Shown one piece after another: positions 11,885 through 23,691 of a DNA stretch of 64,000 bases. Origin of the DNA: Reticulitermes speratus (taxonomy: Eukaryota; Arthropoda; Insecta; Blattodea; Rhinotermitidae). Position numbers and translations under genes: made by a program. Numbering within the stretch: the stretch's first letter is position 1; the number at the start of each line of letters is the position of its first letter. The DNA lies in NCBI GenBank assembly GCA_021186555.1, contig JAJKFL010000013.1:39743144-39807143 (forward strand), read 5' to 3'. Below the pieces are notes generated by a model. It was not told the DNA's origin and did not search any database. It saw only the letters and a list, made by a program, of their open reading frames with translations.

Positions 11885-13139
11885 TTATACAAAATGCACG
11901 GTGAATATAATGTGAAAATATTTTTAATGTAATTTTTCTGCATAATTTATTTCTTTACTACAGGTTTTGCATATGTTACTTTGTCGGGTGCTATCTCAAC
12001 ATTTCTCACCATTGTCATATTTTTAGTTATTGACTTAAGAACAATATTTCACACAAAAAATGCAGGTACTTTAAGGATTTTTTTAAAGACGAGAGATCAG
12101 AGGTCTTCTTTTAATGGATCATTAACCCCTCAGTGCCGGCCTAGGTGCACTAGCACGGGTGTTTAATTCTTCACACGCTCCCTGCCTCGGCGCACCGTGT
12201 GTTCTTGAATGTGTTTAAGGGCACCATCATTTAAAACCCCCTCTCTGTCTCTTGCAGTAGTTGGAACTTAAACACCGGCGTTAATACAGCATTAATTATT
12301 GCAAAAGAGCCGAAAAGTAAATAAAAATTTCGAGGTCGCCATCTTATTACTTTACAATCTACAAAAAATATTACCTTAAAATAACTCTACACTTTTCCGA
12401 GATGTATTACGTTATCTGATTTGAAGACATAATTGTTAGTGGAGCCAATGTCTCCGCCACTTCACAAGTTCGTGCATCCGCTATGTTGTTATTACTGATT
12501 GTTGGAAATTAGAAAATGAAGTTATGGAGTGCATCCAAGTAGTTTAATATTCATACCAAATTTCGTAAAAATGAGTTTACTCGTTCAGGATTAGAATGGG
12601 GCACACTTGCAAAGGACGTGATGATTTCAAAAGCCCATGACGTTTCTTTGTGTTGGAAGGAAGACAGTAGGCTAAAAACGACCGTAGCTACTGCTTGCAA
12701 CGAAAACCTTTATTTTCCGAACACCCAACGAGCAATACCTGTTACTTTTTCCTGTTTCTTCTAGGTTTCGGTTTCCTTCCTTTTGTTTCATGGAATTTCA
12801 AACTTTTTGAAATGAAAGCTGCTGTCCGGTAAATTAAGGTCGCCGCCCCAAGGTCTCGAATTCGTCTTGAATATCTTGGAACAATGGATGGTGTGGAACC
12901 TCTCAACACGTATGAGACCCAATCGGTCCAGACCTGCATTTCCAAGTGGATTTGAAAATTGATTCCACTTGAAAATCCGAACCAAGAGGACAACGAGAAA
13001 GGCCGGATGGTGGGGCATCGCGATACACACAGGTTACTGTCAGCGTAGACCTGGCTCTAGAAGAAGCTCGGACATTCTCCACGGACAAGTAGCAATAGGA
13101 AGGTTACTGGCTTGTGTAATAAAACACCGTAGAGATATT
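11885..13139. other. Non-coding, no family recognised
   Basis: Three overlapping minus-strand frames at 12742-13088 compete with one another and show no recognised domain, so none was called. Confidence 0.45.
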
Positions 13140-13177
13140 TAATAACTTTCGAATAAACATCCTGCCTCCATCTTCAG
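13140..13177 (-). ncRNA. Decayed CTGAAGA...CGAAAG motif
   Basis: Minus strand: CTGAAGATGGAGGCAGG then TTCGAAAGTTAT. The CTGANGA and GAAA blocks are present at the right spacing but stem II is not clearly paired. With the motif at 39861 it may form a sub-lineage with GAAAG in place of GAAAC. Confidence 0.3.
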
Positions 13178-14640
13178 GGTACAAAAATAAATTTAATGTG
13201 ACTCAGTCCAAGTTTTTACAATGATGAAAATTATTTTAAAAAACTGCGCAGAAGTAGAAAGTATACAATCTCTTGTCAGGTAAAACAAACTTGTCCCTGT
13301 ACACGCTATGAAGGCGTATAGAATAGTGGAGTTATACATCCGGTCCTTGTTTTACGCCCTAGTTTCGTTCCAGAAAAAAATTGGCGTAAATCAAAAAGCG
13401 TAAATCACAAATAATATTCCTATCAGAAATAAAGAATTAGCGTGACAGAATGCAGCCAGCCGAAGAGCGTTAACCGAAAATGAGAGAGTGCAAATTAAGA
13501 AGTGGTGTAAATTGGCAAGGGGAGTTAAAGCAAAACGTCGTGAAACAGACTGGCGTAAGAGAAGGACTGGGCGTAATTACAATTATTCTTAATTTCTGCC
13601 TTACATGGAGGAGCTTCACGCACCAGCCGCTTTACCCTGTGAGAATATGTGGACTACATAAAAGAATTAAACAGGGGAAAAGAGTAAATTACGCAAGTAG
13701 GAGCTTTATAAACACTCTTCACCAAATACGATTTATGCTGGTTAAAGAATATGAGAGTGACGAAAATTTTAACACCCATCGGACAAATTCAAAATACATT
13801 GTGTTTTAGCACTTGTAGGGGAAACACCACCTGGGGGGATTAGTGTTAGTGCGGGATTTCGGATCCTCACAATAATATTGATGAAGATTCAAGTCTTTCT
13901 GAAATATTGCATCATCCCGACAAGTCGTTTCGGTGAAATTTATTGCCTCCTTTTTCTTAGATGACTTTGACCTGAAGATTAAGAGAGCACGCTTCCCCTT
14001 AAAGCCAGCAACTTCTTACCAGTCCACACGACGTAATGTCCCGGAAGGCTTAGATATATAACTAGCTGCAGTTTGAAGAATAGTAATGAAGTGGATATTG
14101 TTTAAATCGGTTATGAAATTGGATTTTATTTACGTAACACAGGGCGTGGTTTAATATCACATTTCAGTGAATGCGGTGGAAATTTTTCGGTTCAAACAAA
14201 GAAAATTTATTTACTTGTTAAATTCTCACAAAATTTTGAGAAACTCTGCTTCATGAAATTAAACTCTCAGTCAGCCATTTAGCCAATCAGCCAATCTGAA
14301 AGAAGCCACTGCACTAAAGTTCGGCGGCCGGACTGCAAGTCCTCGAATGCCAATTTGCAGTTTCCCCAGAGTATCCCAGAGCAGCAGAGGAGTTATCCCG
14401 TAGTCCACTCTGACACCGTGGGTACTCCGCCAGAAGGTGCGAGGCGCATTTTGTCCTCTAGGCTCCCTCTGACTTCTTTTGCTTCTCTCAATTCTCATCT
14501 CCCCGCTTCACATACTGATTTCCGCTCCAGTTCAAAAGTACAACGAATTCCTTATGAGATTTTACCTTGCTTTAAATGCACCATGTGACAATCTGCCCAT
14601 CCATCTGTCTGTCTGTCTGTCACGTCTCTTAATTCCTGAA
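13178..14640. other. Non-coding; possible MITE relic near 13330-13400
   Basis: GGCGTAAATC and AGCGTAAATC repeats next to CGTTCCAG resemble the interior of pogo/Tigger-type elements, but no second end was found. The frames at 13480-13809 and 14271-14588 match no known family. Confidence 0.35.
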
Positions 14641-15180
14641 TCCTTTTAAGTGCGTTTGCAAAATTGCGAAAAGCGACTATTAGCTTCGTCATATCTGTCT
14701 GCCTGTCCGCATGGAACAACTCGGTTCCCGCTGGACGGATTTTAATGAAATTTTGTTATTTGAAGATTGTTTAAACCTGTCGAAAAATTCAAGTTTTATT
14801 AAAATCTGACAAGAATAATGGGTACTTTGCATGAAGACCTGTGTACATTTAAGATAATATCTCGCTCAATTTTTCTAAGAATGACAAAATATTTCAGACA
14901 GATTTGTAGAGAAAATCACAACACACATTTTCTATTCAATAAGGATTTTTTTCCGAAAATCGTGCCTTTAATGAGATAATGTAGAAAAATGTGGTAAAGC
15001 CAGACAGTCCAAAAATGACCTGCAATACGGCGCATGCGATTTGCATCCCGGATAACTAAGACAAGAATACAGACACACGCTCATAATATTTAGTACTTAT
15101 TGCGTGTGTACAGGCATCCTGGTTACGCGAAAGCGCCACAATGTTACTTTATACGTAGATTCCCTGTTTTGTTTAATTTC
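14641..15180 (+). repeat. R4 dispersed repeat, longest copy
   Basis: Begins near GTGCGTTTGCAAAATTGCG, with GCGACTATTAGCTTC, a CTGTCTGCCTGTCCG string, AATCTGACAAGAATAA, GGGTACTTTGCATGAAGACC and CGGCGCATGCGATTTGC. The order is colinear with 19866-20345 and the later part with 50288-50670. No coding capacity or transposon ends were recognised, so class is undetermined. Confidence 0.8.
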
Positions 15181-15624
15181 GAAGGCGTGTTTTTCTGAAA
15201 TATTTTGTTGGCATAATTGGATTGTGAAAATGACAGTGATTTGTGATACGTTTTGTGGAAAATTTAATTGTGAAAGACAGAAATGTGTAGAAAAAATGGC
15301 ATGTGAAAGAAAAACGTGAAGTGAATAGATGAAGTAAGTGTCTGAAACGGAGTTGTTCTGTACATACCGCCTGTCTTAAGGTACAGAAATTGCGCATGTT
15401 TACTGCAGAGTGTATTTATGCTTTGCGTAGGACTTTGAGCAACAAGAGCGATTACTTCCCTAAGGAGTGTTAAACGTTTAGATTTTGTAATGGTGAGACA
15501 ATGCGTATTCTTTATGGCTGGGGCTGAATGTTTACATATTACTTAATTAAATTGATGCTACAGAAGAATAAGGGTTTTTGGTATAAATTATACCTTAATC
15601 TGTATACGGTTATAGCGGTAAGAT
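15181..15624. other. Non-coding
   Basis: AT-rich. Antiparallel frames at 15104-15397 overlap each other and lack recognisable motifs. Confidence 0.45.
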
Positions 15625-15894
15625 TTGATGGATAACAGTCTCACTACGGGTGCCCCGCTTATCGAATTTCCATATTTGACGCAGCTGACAAAGTATAGTA
15701 AAATAAAACTAACTAACTCACTAACTCCATGGAACAGAGTCATTCCTGAGAAGCTAACATATCTTCAGCTAGTCAAGAAATTACCCGCATTTTATGGAAC
15801 CCGAATGTTCGTTATCACATTGACAAGCTTCTGCCACTTGGCCCTATCCTCAGCCACGGCAATCCAGTCCATGCCTCCACATCCCACTTCTTGA
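15625..15894 (+). pseudogene. Repeat-derived [13 protein letters not shown] family
   Basis: An 89-codon frame. Its core reads [16 protein letters not shown], then [14 protein letters not shown] and, near the C-terminus, [10 protein letters not shown] recognise this order of short motifs as a peptide that turns up in very many hypothetical proteins of insects and other animals; it comes from a dispersed repeat and not from a host gene family. I cannot name the transposon class from the sequence alone. The upstream part to about residue 25 does not belong to the familiar block, so the start codon is probably incidental. No flanking coding sequence continues the frame. Confidence 0.55.
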
Positions 15895-16615
15895 AAATCC
15901 ATTTTGAAAAATAAAACTCTAAAGAGTCTAAAATTTTAAATTTTAAATTTAAAAAATTCATATATAGAAGAATAACCTGCTGTACTGTGGGTTAAGTCCA
16001 GAATGTAAAATTTATCTTTCCACAAACGGAGCCCAAACAGTTATATTAATCTCCATATCGTCCGCGAAGAACACTGTGAGTTCTGTTTGAAGTAATACCT
16101 ACTTTGTTACGATGTTGTCACTTCCGCTGCAAGTTTGCCACCAGGGTACTTTGGTGTAGCGGCCGGAAGTGGGGGTCCGCTAGATAGTGGGGACGGTCCA
16201 AGTCGACTCCATCAGAATTAAGAGCTGGAAGCTGTAGAGGAAAGACCGACCTAAAAACACGCATGAATATTGCATGCCATCGGAACTCTGGCAGCGAGAG
16301 GTTTGTAACGGGAAGATGTAGGGGGCCAAGTCCCCCGGAACTCGCCCTGTGCACGGCTTTTCCATCCAAGAGGAAGTTAAGAATATTCAATTAGAAAAGA
16401 ACAAGAGGTTTCAGTTAGCGCTACAGAGAAAGTACAGTCTGTTTAAATCATATACGAGATCATAAACAGAAAGTTTCTTCTTACTTAGAAAAATAAGGCC
16501 AGCACGTTAATTGCCTCGTAATTAAGTCACTCAAATGTATTATGCATCAAAACCATAAGAACTGCGGCACCTCACTGACTTTACTTTAGATTGTATGTGC
16601 TATTTGCACCAAGTA
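15895..16615. other. Non-coding
   Basis: TTTAAATT-type simple sequence near 15935-15960. Two overlapping minus-strand frames at 16118-16390 sit in a moderately GC-rich patch; no domain was recognised. Confidence 0.4.
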
Positions 16616-16965
16616 CAGTGATACCTCGGTTAACGAAGATAATTCGTTCCGGAATCACATTCGTTAGCCGAAACGTGAGCAACTTTCTGCTTCCCTTGGG
16701 TTTGTCGCTTACTTTTTTTGGTTGGTGGGTCTCCCCTATGTGATGTGGTCAGCTCATTTCTTTGTCACACACATACAGACGGAAAAGATAAGCTCCTGGA
16801 ATGGCCCGACCGTTCATGTTTGCTGCTTTATGTTAGCGCGAGCATCCACTAAAACATTCGTTAGTCGAATCCATATTCGTTAGCCGAGTCCGAAAAACAG
16901 CGAAAAAAATCTTCGTTAGCCGAAAAATTCGTTAGCAGGGTCACTCGTTAGCCGAGGTATCACTG
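16616..16965. mobile_element. pogo/Tigger-like MITE, 350 bp
   Basis: Terminal inverted repeats CAGTGATACCTCGGTTAACG and its near complement (CGTTAGCCGAGGTATCACTG) are flanked by TA on both sides (16614-16615 and 16966-16967). Short copies of TTCGTTAGCCGAA recur inside near both ends. No transposase fragment is present. TA target duplication and CAGTNNTACCTCGG ends are typical of pogo/Tigger-type elements of the Tc1/mariner superfamily. Confidence 0.9.
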
Positions 16966-18080
16966 TATATCATATAGACTTATAACTGGAAGGTCGCATC
17001 TGTATGTCCGGACATACCGAAGGGATTCAGAATGAATTTGTTAGAGAATCTGGGACATTCTGCGTTAAACGTTGTAGTTGTAAAGCCACTACACTCTCTG
17101 TGATTTACTCAAACAGTATAAAAAATATAAGCATAAATGGCCTAAACACTGCTTTCTCTGAATAGAGATGGATGTCAGGTAGTGTTTTTATGCTATTTTG
17201 TTAATTTTCACTACTCTAATACTTATCAGTTGTTTATTGTAAATTAAATGCCAGGGGAGGCTCCGGCCTTCCAAGTAGAGGCTCCAGAAGCTGGTAAATG
17301 ACACGGCTTGAAATAAATGTAGATCTTTTGTGTATAATTGTTGGAAAACTGAAAATAAAGCTCTTATAATTTAAAAAAAAAGTAATAGCTGATTATGACT
17401 TCATTATGCTCATAATCCCGCCTCTACATGACACTCATATGACACTGCAACTGTTTGCATAAAGTGTAATTGCTTTTTGCATTGATAACTGGTGACACAT
17501 AACACGTGGACCTTATTAGCAGTTAAAAACTTTATTCTTTATATGTGTCGGTTTAATAAGTATTTATCTAAATGCAAGAAATATATTAAATCTGTTTACC
17601 CTTAATTTACTCTGTAAGGAATATAGGTATACTTAAATGTGCTCAACTTCACGAAGTTTCAGTATTATTTTCTGTCCCAAGAGCGCAGCACTGTATATTT
17701 AAGAACTGTTACATGACGTCACTGATTCGTAGTAGTGATGAATGAATTAGATAATAGGGCGAGGAAAATTTGGGAAGAAAATATTTCAACCGATCGTCTT
17801 GGTCAAGTGCTTTCCACTCCTGCTTTAAACTCGGGAGTTCCCGGCTTCAAATCCGGTCCCGAGACAGTCTGTTAAAACTAAATTTTGTTGTTGTTTTCTC
17901 CAGTGCCTCCCAAGAACACGCAGTGTTAATACCCGAACTTAGGGTTGGTCGCTTCTTTTGACTTCCGTTCGAATTTATTATTCACCACAAATAGGGTACA
18001 CCATCACTCAAATTTGTTTACACTAAGTGGCGTGAAACGCAAACACAACAACGTTGTCCCTTTGCGCGCCATGAAGTTAT
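16966..18080. other. Non-coding; possible tRNA-like head at 17795-17875
   Basis: GGCTTCAAATCCGGTCCC near 17840 resembles a B box with T-stem, hinting at a decayed SINE head. Otherwise AT-rich and featureless. Confidence 0.35.
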
Positions 18081-18336
18081 TACCTGGAGTGGATTTATAG
18101 CTCCATTCATTCTTAAACTCGACACTACATGGAGTGAGTGGCCAGCTTCAAGCTTCGGCTGCTTTACCTTCAAAGAAATACGAGCCAGTACCCATCCAGT
18201 ACGAGGCTGAGTGGATCCCAGATCCAGTGTGGGTGATTAGTGGAAGAGGAATATCTGTTGCTCCTTCCACGAATTAAACCACAAATACTTGACTGTCCGT
18301 TCTCAAGTCTGTTCGTTATACCGACTACGTTATCCA
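18081..18336 (-). mobile_element. tRNA-derived SINE, family F3
   Basis: On the minus strand the head contains GATAACGTAGTCGGTATAAC (A-box region), then a body with CCCACACTGGATCTGGGATCC and GAGTTTAAGAATGAATGGAG. The same body order occurs at 25685, 36520, 57495, 60127 and 60307. Confidence 0.7.
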
Positions 18337-19017
18337 GAGATGTGATTAAATAAACCATGAATAAATAATTCAGGTCGCGTTTATACCATGTGCATTTCCT
18401 TGTGGTACCGACCGGACTGCCTGTAGTGTCTCCCTCTGTATCGGCAATCCGCTTTACATCAGACTTGAGAATCAATCGCGCCCAACAGTTCATCAGAGTG
18501 GAGCGGTTCATTATCAGAGAGAGATCCTGTCCTTGAGCCGGCAGATAGGGATGTTAGTTCTCAAGTCCATTGATCTGCAGCCTCCTTCAACATGTGTTCA
18601 GTTCAAAGTGCCCGAAAACTCTCCCCTCGTACAAGCGTGCTTCTCCTATCTGCTCAGTGTCAAAACGGAAGTGACTGATGCTCTAGACTTGTACTGTGGA
18701 GGTACCAGGTGCTGTACTCGTCCGGCCTACCAACAACATTCTCTGACCTTATTCTTTGCCTCTTTAGACTGTTCACACACATTTGTACACCTCGCAATAT
18801 CTTGAGGAAGCCACGCCTCCTTTCATATCATTCTGAGTATCAAGTGCATAAAATTATTATTTATCTACAGGGTGTGCGAATTTTAATCCAGTGCTCTTAT
18901 ACATTAAACTACTATATTGTAAGATGCAATAGAATGTAGTCTGGTTGACCTTCAAGGAAGAAAAGTACAGAAACAGAGGAAAAATCTTGGTTTTTTTTTA
19001 TATTACCTGATTTCTGC
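18337..19017. other. Non-coding
   Basis: CTACAGGGTGTGCGAATTTT near 18867 resembles the end of a mariner-type element, but no matching second end was seen. The overlapping frames at 18533-18939 were not recognised. Confidence 0.4.
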
Positions 19018-19281
19018 ATAATATTTTATTTTATTTTCTGTGGTGCAACAGACCAGATCGGGCCTAGACCGCCTTCTTGTTGCGGTATCTGGATCACACA
19101 CAATTAGACACACACACACCTCGTAGGACTCCTCTGAATGAGTGATCAGCTTGCTAATTAAGCAACACACAACAAACACAAGGGACAAACATCGATGCCC
19201 TCAGCTCGATTCGAGCCCACGATCCCAGCAATCGAAGGGCCGCAGACCTACGTCTTAGACGACACGGTCACCGGGATCGGC
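19018..19281 (-). mobile_element. tRNA-derived SINE, family F2
   Basis: Minus strand: head with GTCTAAGACGTAGGTCTGCG and GGGCTCGAATCGAGCTGAGG, then GATGTTTGTCCCTTGTG and CAGAGGAGTCCTACGAGG, ending near GTTGCACCACAGAAAATAAA. This is the most complete F2 tail in the window. Confidence 0.85.
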
Positions 19282-19865
19282 TGCATAACACCTTACCAAT
19301 ATGTTAATACACGCAAGATAAGTTAGAGAACGATTTTCTGCCAGCAGATACACGCTACGTTTTCCCCTGCTTGTCTACGCTATTCTGTAGCCAGATGACC
19401 CTCAAAATATATTTTCAATTTGGCAAATTGCTGCCACTTCTTGCTGTGTCTTCTGTGTGTTGACGCAAGCTCTTTTCGTCCCTTATTGCAACTCATTCCA
19501 AATCGCTCTTTGGAGGGTGGTCAAGTGGTTAGGACTGGACAGGGAATTTTTTGATGGGTGTTTGGGAAGAGAAGTAGGGGGTATATTCAGGTTGACCAAA
19601 TGGCCAACCCTATTTTCTGGATAGTTGAGTTGGACAGAGAAGGGAAATTCGCTCTTCGATTCGTTGGGGCGTACCGCCATAATTCTTCCCTAGGGCCACT
19701 TTTTCTTTCTCTTAGCATTTATGTGTGTGTGTGTTCTCTTGAGCTCTCGGCGCCCTGGATTGCAGCCACTCAATCTGTCTTGCAATCATTCTGCATCGAT
19801 CATTCAGTACGCTTGTGTTCAAACACGATTTACCCATGCAACTGAATCTTCAACCCGTCCCGCGA
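19282..19865. other. Non-coding
   Basis: Competing frames on both strands at 19483-19845 have no recognised domain. A short GT run lies at about 19722-19733. Confidence 0.4.
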
Positions 19866-20345
19866 CATTTTTTAGACGCTTCGAAAAATTGCGAAAAGCG
19901 ACTATTAGCTTCTTCATCTCTGTCTGTCTGTCCGTTCGCATGCAACAACTCGGCTCCCACTGCATGGATTTTCATGAAATTTGATAGTTGAGAATTTTCC
20001 AAAATCTGTGGAAAAAAATTCAACTTTCATTAAAATCTGACAAGAATAACGGGTACTTTACACGAAGACCTATGTACATTTATGATAGCACTGAATTCTT
20101 TTTAGAATGAGAAATGTTTTGGAAAAAAGTTGTATAGAAAATCAAAACACATATTACATGCTCAATAACCGTTTTATGAAATTCGTGCCGTTTGTGAGAT
20201 AATGTGGAAAAATACGGTAGAACCAGACAGGCCACAGATGACAATATAATACGGCGCATGCGCTTCGAGTCCTGCATAACAAGGCTACAGACACACACTT
20301 TGAGTATGCAACACTTTTTGCTTTTCCACTGCAACGTTTCTCGAA
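19866..20345 (+). repeat. R4 dispersed repeat
   Basis: Colinear with 14641-15180: AATTGCGAAAAGCGACTATT, then CTGTCTGTCTGTCCG, AATCTGACAAGAATAA, CGGGTACTTTACACGAAGAC and CGGCGCATGCGCTTCG. Divergence of the two copies looks moderate, suggesting an old family. Confidence 0.85.
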
Positions 20346-23300
20346 AGAGCCTCTCTTGTTGTATATATAATTTCCTATCATCTTTAGTTATTAAGACTAA
20401 TGCAGTCTGAGATATGGATCCGTATAATCTGATATATTAGTAACGGCTTTTCGGAGATACCTCTTGAAACTTCTTATTCACCACCGGTGATGCCTCAGAT
20501 CTCACATCTCAAGTTATTGACGTTACTTGATGACACAAGTTAGGCCGATGACACAGACTGATCTACAGGCAGCGGTAGACTATGTTCTGAACATCTGCAG
20601 TGTCACCAAATGTCTTGAGACCTTTTATATGTCACTTAGAATTTATGGTGAATTTATTGCCAGTAGCTTCAAAGAGAAGACGACGACATCTTTCCAAATA
20701 CTTATGGTGCATCTGCTTGATACTGGTGATCACATTTCAATAATATTGGACAGTCATTTAACAATGTTAAGTTTCGTAACAATATATTCACTGCGAAGTA
20801 GATAATTATATCACAATGACTCGATTTTTATAACGTGGTATCAAAAAGTGTGCAAACGCCTTTAAAAACAATCTAGCATGTGTTTCATTGCAGGACATTA
20901 TTATTATTATTGGCAAAAACAATGCCGAGAAACGTGGAGTATGGTAAAATTTCATATTTTTATTTGAGAGGTGTCCGGTTTATACTAGATTATCATCTAC
21001 ACCGGTTGAGGGTTATCTGTTTCTCAGGGACAGTACTTGGAATAGGCCATGGCAAATTCCATCCAGATCCTCTCGAGGTCTTCAGTCAATCGTCCTACGT
21101 TTCTACGTTAGAATGCATGAAACCGGAGCAACTGACGGCTTCGTAAAATAAATATTTCTGCTGGCATAGGGTATTTTTGCTACTTGACTGATAAGCGACA
21201 GTCAGACTTTCTAAAGGTTATTGTCACTGCGATTGTTTGTCTAGCTTCCGTCATCGGCTGTTAAACCTCCCCGACACGCGGCGTACTACGCAACGCTGGC
21301 AGAGCGTCGGGCGGAGCGTTGGGCCGGCTCTTATCGGTCAAGCAAGGAAAAAAACACCCTATACTAGGGTTTAGTGTTATTAAATGAAGAAGCATGAGGT
21401 GGCTTGGGCATTAAGTAGCCATGCGGGAAATGATATTCTACATAAAATATTCTGAAGAAACTAGCTAGCTTTACATGCATAATAATATATTAGTGGATAA
21501 TGTTAGAAACATAAAATGTGACAGTGCGAATTATGTTCAAGTAATTGAGGATATGAAATCGTGTTTTTGTGACCTTGGTAATGAACTGTCGAGTTCCCTG
21601 AAGGCGAGCATATCTTACTCTGCTGAATAACTCAGAACATTTGAAGAATCGTCCTGTAGGATTTATTTTAAAACACGAATATTTATTTAATTGCTGAAAG
21701 ACACGTTGAAGGATAACCGAAGACATCGTAAGATGAACTTGCGAAATGCATGAACCAGTAACTGATAGTCAGACGTTGTAAAGAGAAACTGATTGTACTG
21801 GGAGCCACTAACTTGGCCGTCCATTAGTGAACGCGATCACGTTTCTTATTTTGAAATAAACATTTCTTAGTAAGAGGGTGCAAGGGGGATAGTAAACAAC
21901 TGGACAAGTACTTCTAGTATCGGTTACAGATGCAGCCTTACAGCATCATAGACTTAACCCTGACTTTGGTAGCAACATGCGTAATATTCTCCTTCAGCCA
22001 GCAGTCACCACCGTTGCCAGATTTGTGGGTACAGCAAGCATATTTTAACCTCTCGTAGCTTATCAAAGTTAAATTCAATGATAAATCAGTCTATGCTTGA
22101 GTCAACGAAAGAATGAATACAGATTTTCTCCTATCCTCCTACAAGGCAACTACCTTCCTTCTGAGCCTTTCCCCAACTCTCACCGATGGCCACCATCTAG
22201 AACCTCTGTTTTTCTCTGTCTGTGTTCTTGATTGCTCTTTGTCGATTTATTAAGGCAAGGTGAAACTTGAATTGTTGAGGGAAGGCAGTTGTGCAGTGTA
22301 TAGGTATGTTGGAGGAGTAGGTGGCCGAGGTTAACCGAAATGTCCGTGTTCATTCTCTACTTGATTCAAGTAAAACTTCAGTTTGTTGCGCAAAGCGAGA
22401 TTGCGATTTGTTAATATTATTCCCGCTCCAAATTATTGTGTATTGCGATGCTCAGAAAATCTTGTAAGTGATCCTATTATGAACAATAGATTTTTTTTTT
22501 TTTTACTTTTACCACACACATTATTGTGTGCTATTCCGGTTACTTCTCCCCTCTCTAGCAGCATATTCCGCTGTAACATTTCAACAGCAGACAAGCAACT
22601 TAGTTCACTTGAGAGGAAGCTTTATGACTGAGGTGTTGCTGGAGATTCAGGACTGCCGGAATATTACGCCATGCCGTCCCGACGTTTTCGAAGGATCGTA
22701 TTACCTTATAAATTTACGAAACTGTTTAAAACAAGGGCACGAAACAACATCACAGAAGAACTGAATCTTGATTTTGAAATCTGATTGATGTTTAACTGGT
22801 TTAACCCTCGTCACTTAACAGCCACTTGCATGCTACAATTCCAAGTGGCTGGGTGTCTGAGTTTTACGAATGTCGCATGTATGTGTTGCACCGCGTCATA
22901 TGAATGATGCTCTGACGACACAGTTACGGCTCCCCTCGTTGTAAATTATGTATTAGGCCCGTATATAATCCGATTTATTGATTCTTGGTGATATAATTGC
23001 TCAATCTGGTGGACAGAAAGTAACCCTACCATGATAATTGAGTACTTTTTAAGTTTATTTATTTAATTTAATACGCGACTGTATACATATATATCACCTG
23101 TTTTAAAGTTTAAGAATTCGAGATATCACCTACGGACTGTTAACTGGTTTTGAGAATAAGCACAACTAAATTTTCTATGTTTATTACCGAGTGAGTTTTA
23201 TAATTTACAAGTTTTGTGTTCTCTCTGAAGTAGGAATTGGTCTTTTATATGTTATTCAGATAAGCATCTCTTCTTGAATTTCAAAGCCCAGCGAACATTA

Positions 23301-23505
23301 TATGTACCACACGCTGTAACACAAAGAATTTCTACATTTTACCCAAAAGTATTTATGTATCTTTTATAGATCTCACAATTCACACCAGTCACTTCCCTAA
23401 GAGCATGAAAGTGCTGGTTTTCATTATGAGCACGGAATCACTTCTCTTTGAGGCATTAAATGAGGATTTGTGTGTGTCACTTAGACAAAAATTAATTTTC
23501 CAAGG
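20346..23505. other. Mostly unique non-coding DNA
   Basis: No transposon could be defined over 3.1 kb. A CpG-rich patch lies at about 21265-21340. The frames at 20527-20805, 20880-21146 and 22383-22764 have no recognised motif or splice context that I could support. Confidence 0.4.
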
Positions 23506-23691
23506 ACGTGCCTTGACTAAAGCGGTTATTAGCTGGGCCATCACCGCAGAGGATCGTGTTCGATCCAAGAGCAGCCCATGTGAGATTTGTGGTGGACTAT
23601 TTGGCATTGGGACTTTTTCTCCGATTACTTTAGTATTGTTCTGATTGTACCATTCCAACAATACTCCAGAATCATTTTCATCTTCATATTA
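23506..23691 (+). mobile_element. tRNA-derived SINE, family F1, 3'-truncated
   Basis: Matches the first two thirds of the full copy at 28462: CCATCACCGCAGAGG, B-box-like TGTTCGATCC (23557-23566), CCCATGTGAGATTTGTGGTG, GGCATTGGGACTTTTTC and CATTTTCATCTTCATATT. The conserved 3' end is absent. The frames at 23389-23661 are shadows. Confidence 0.85.
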
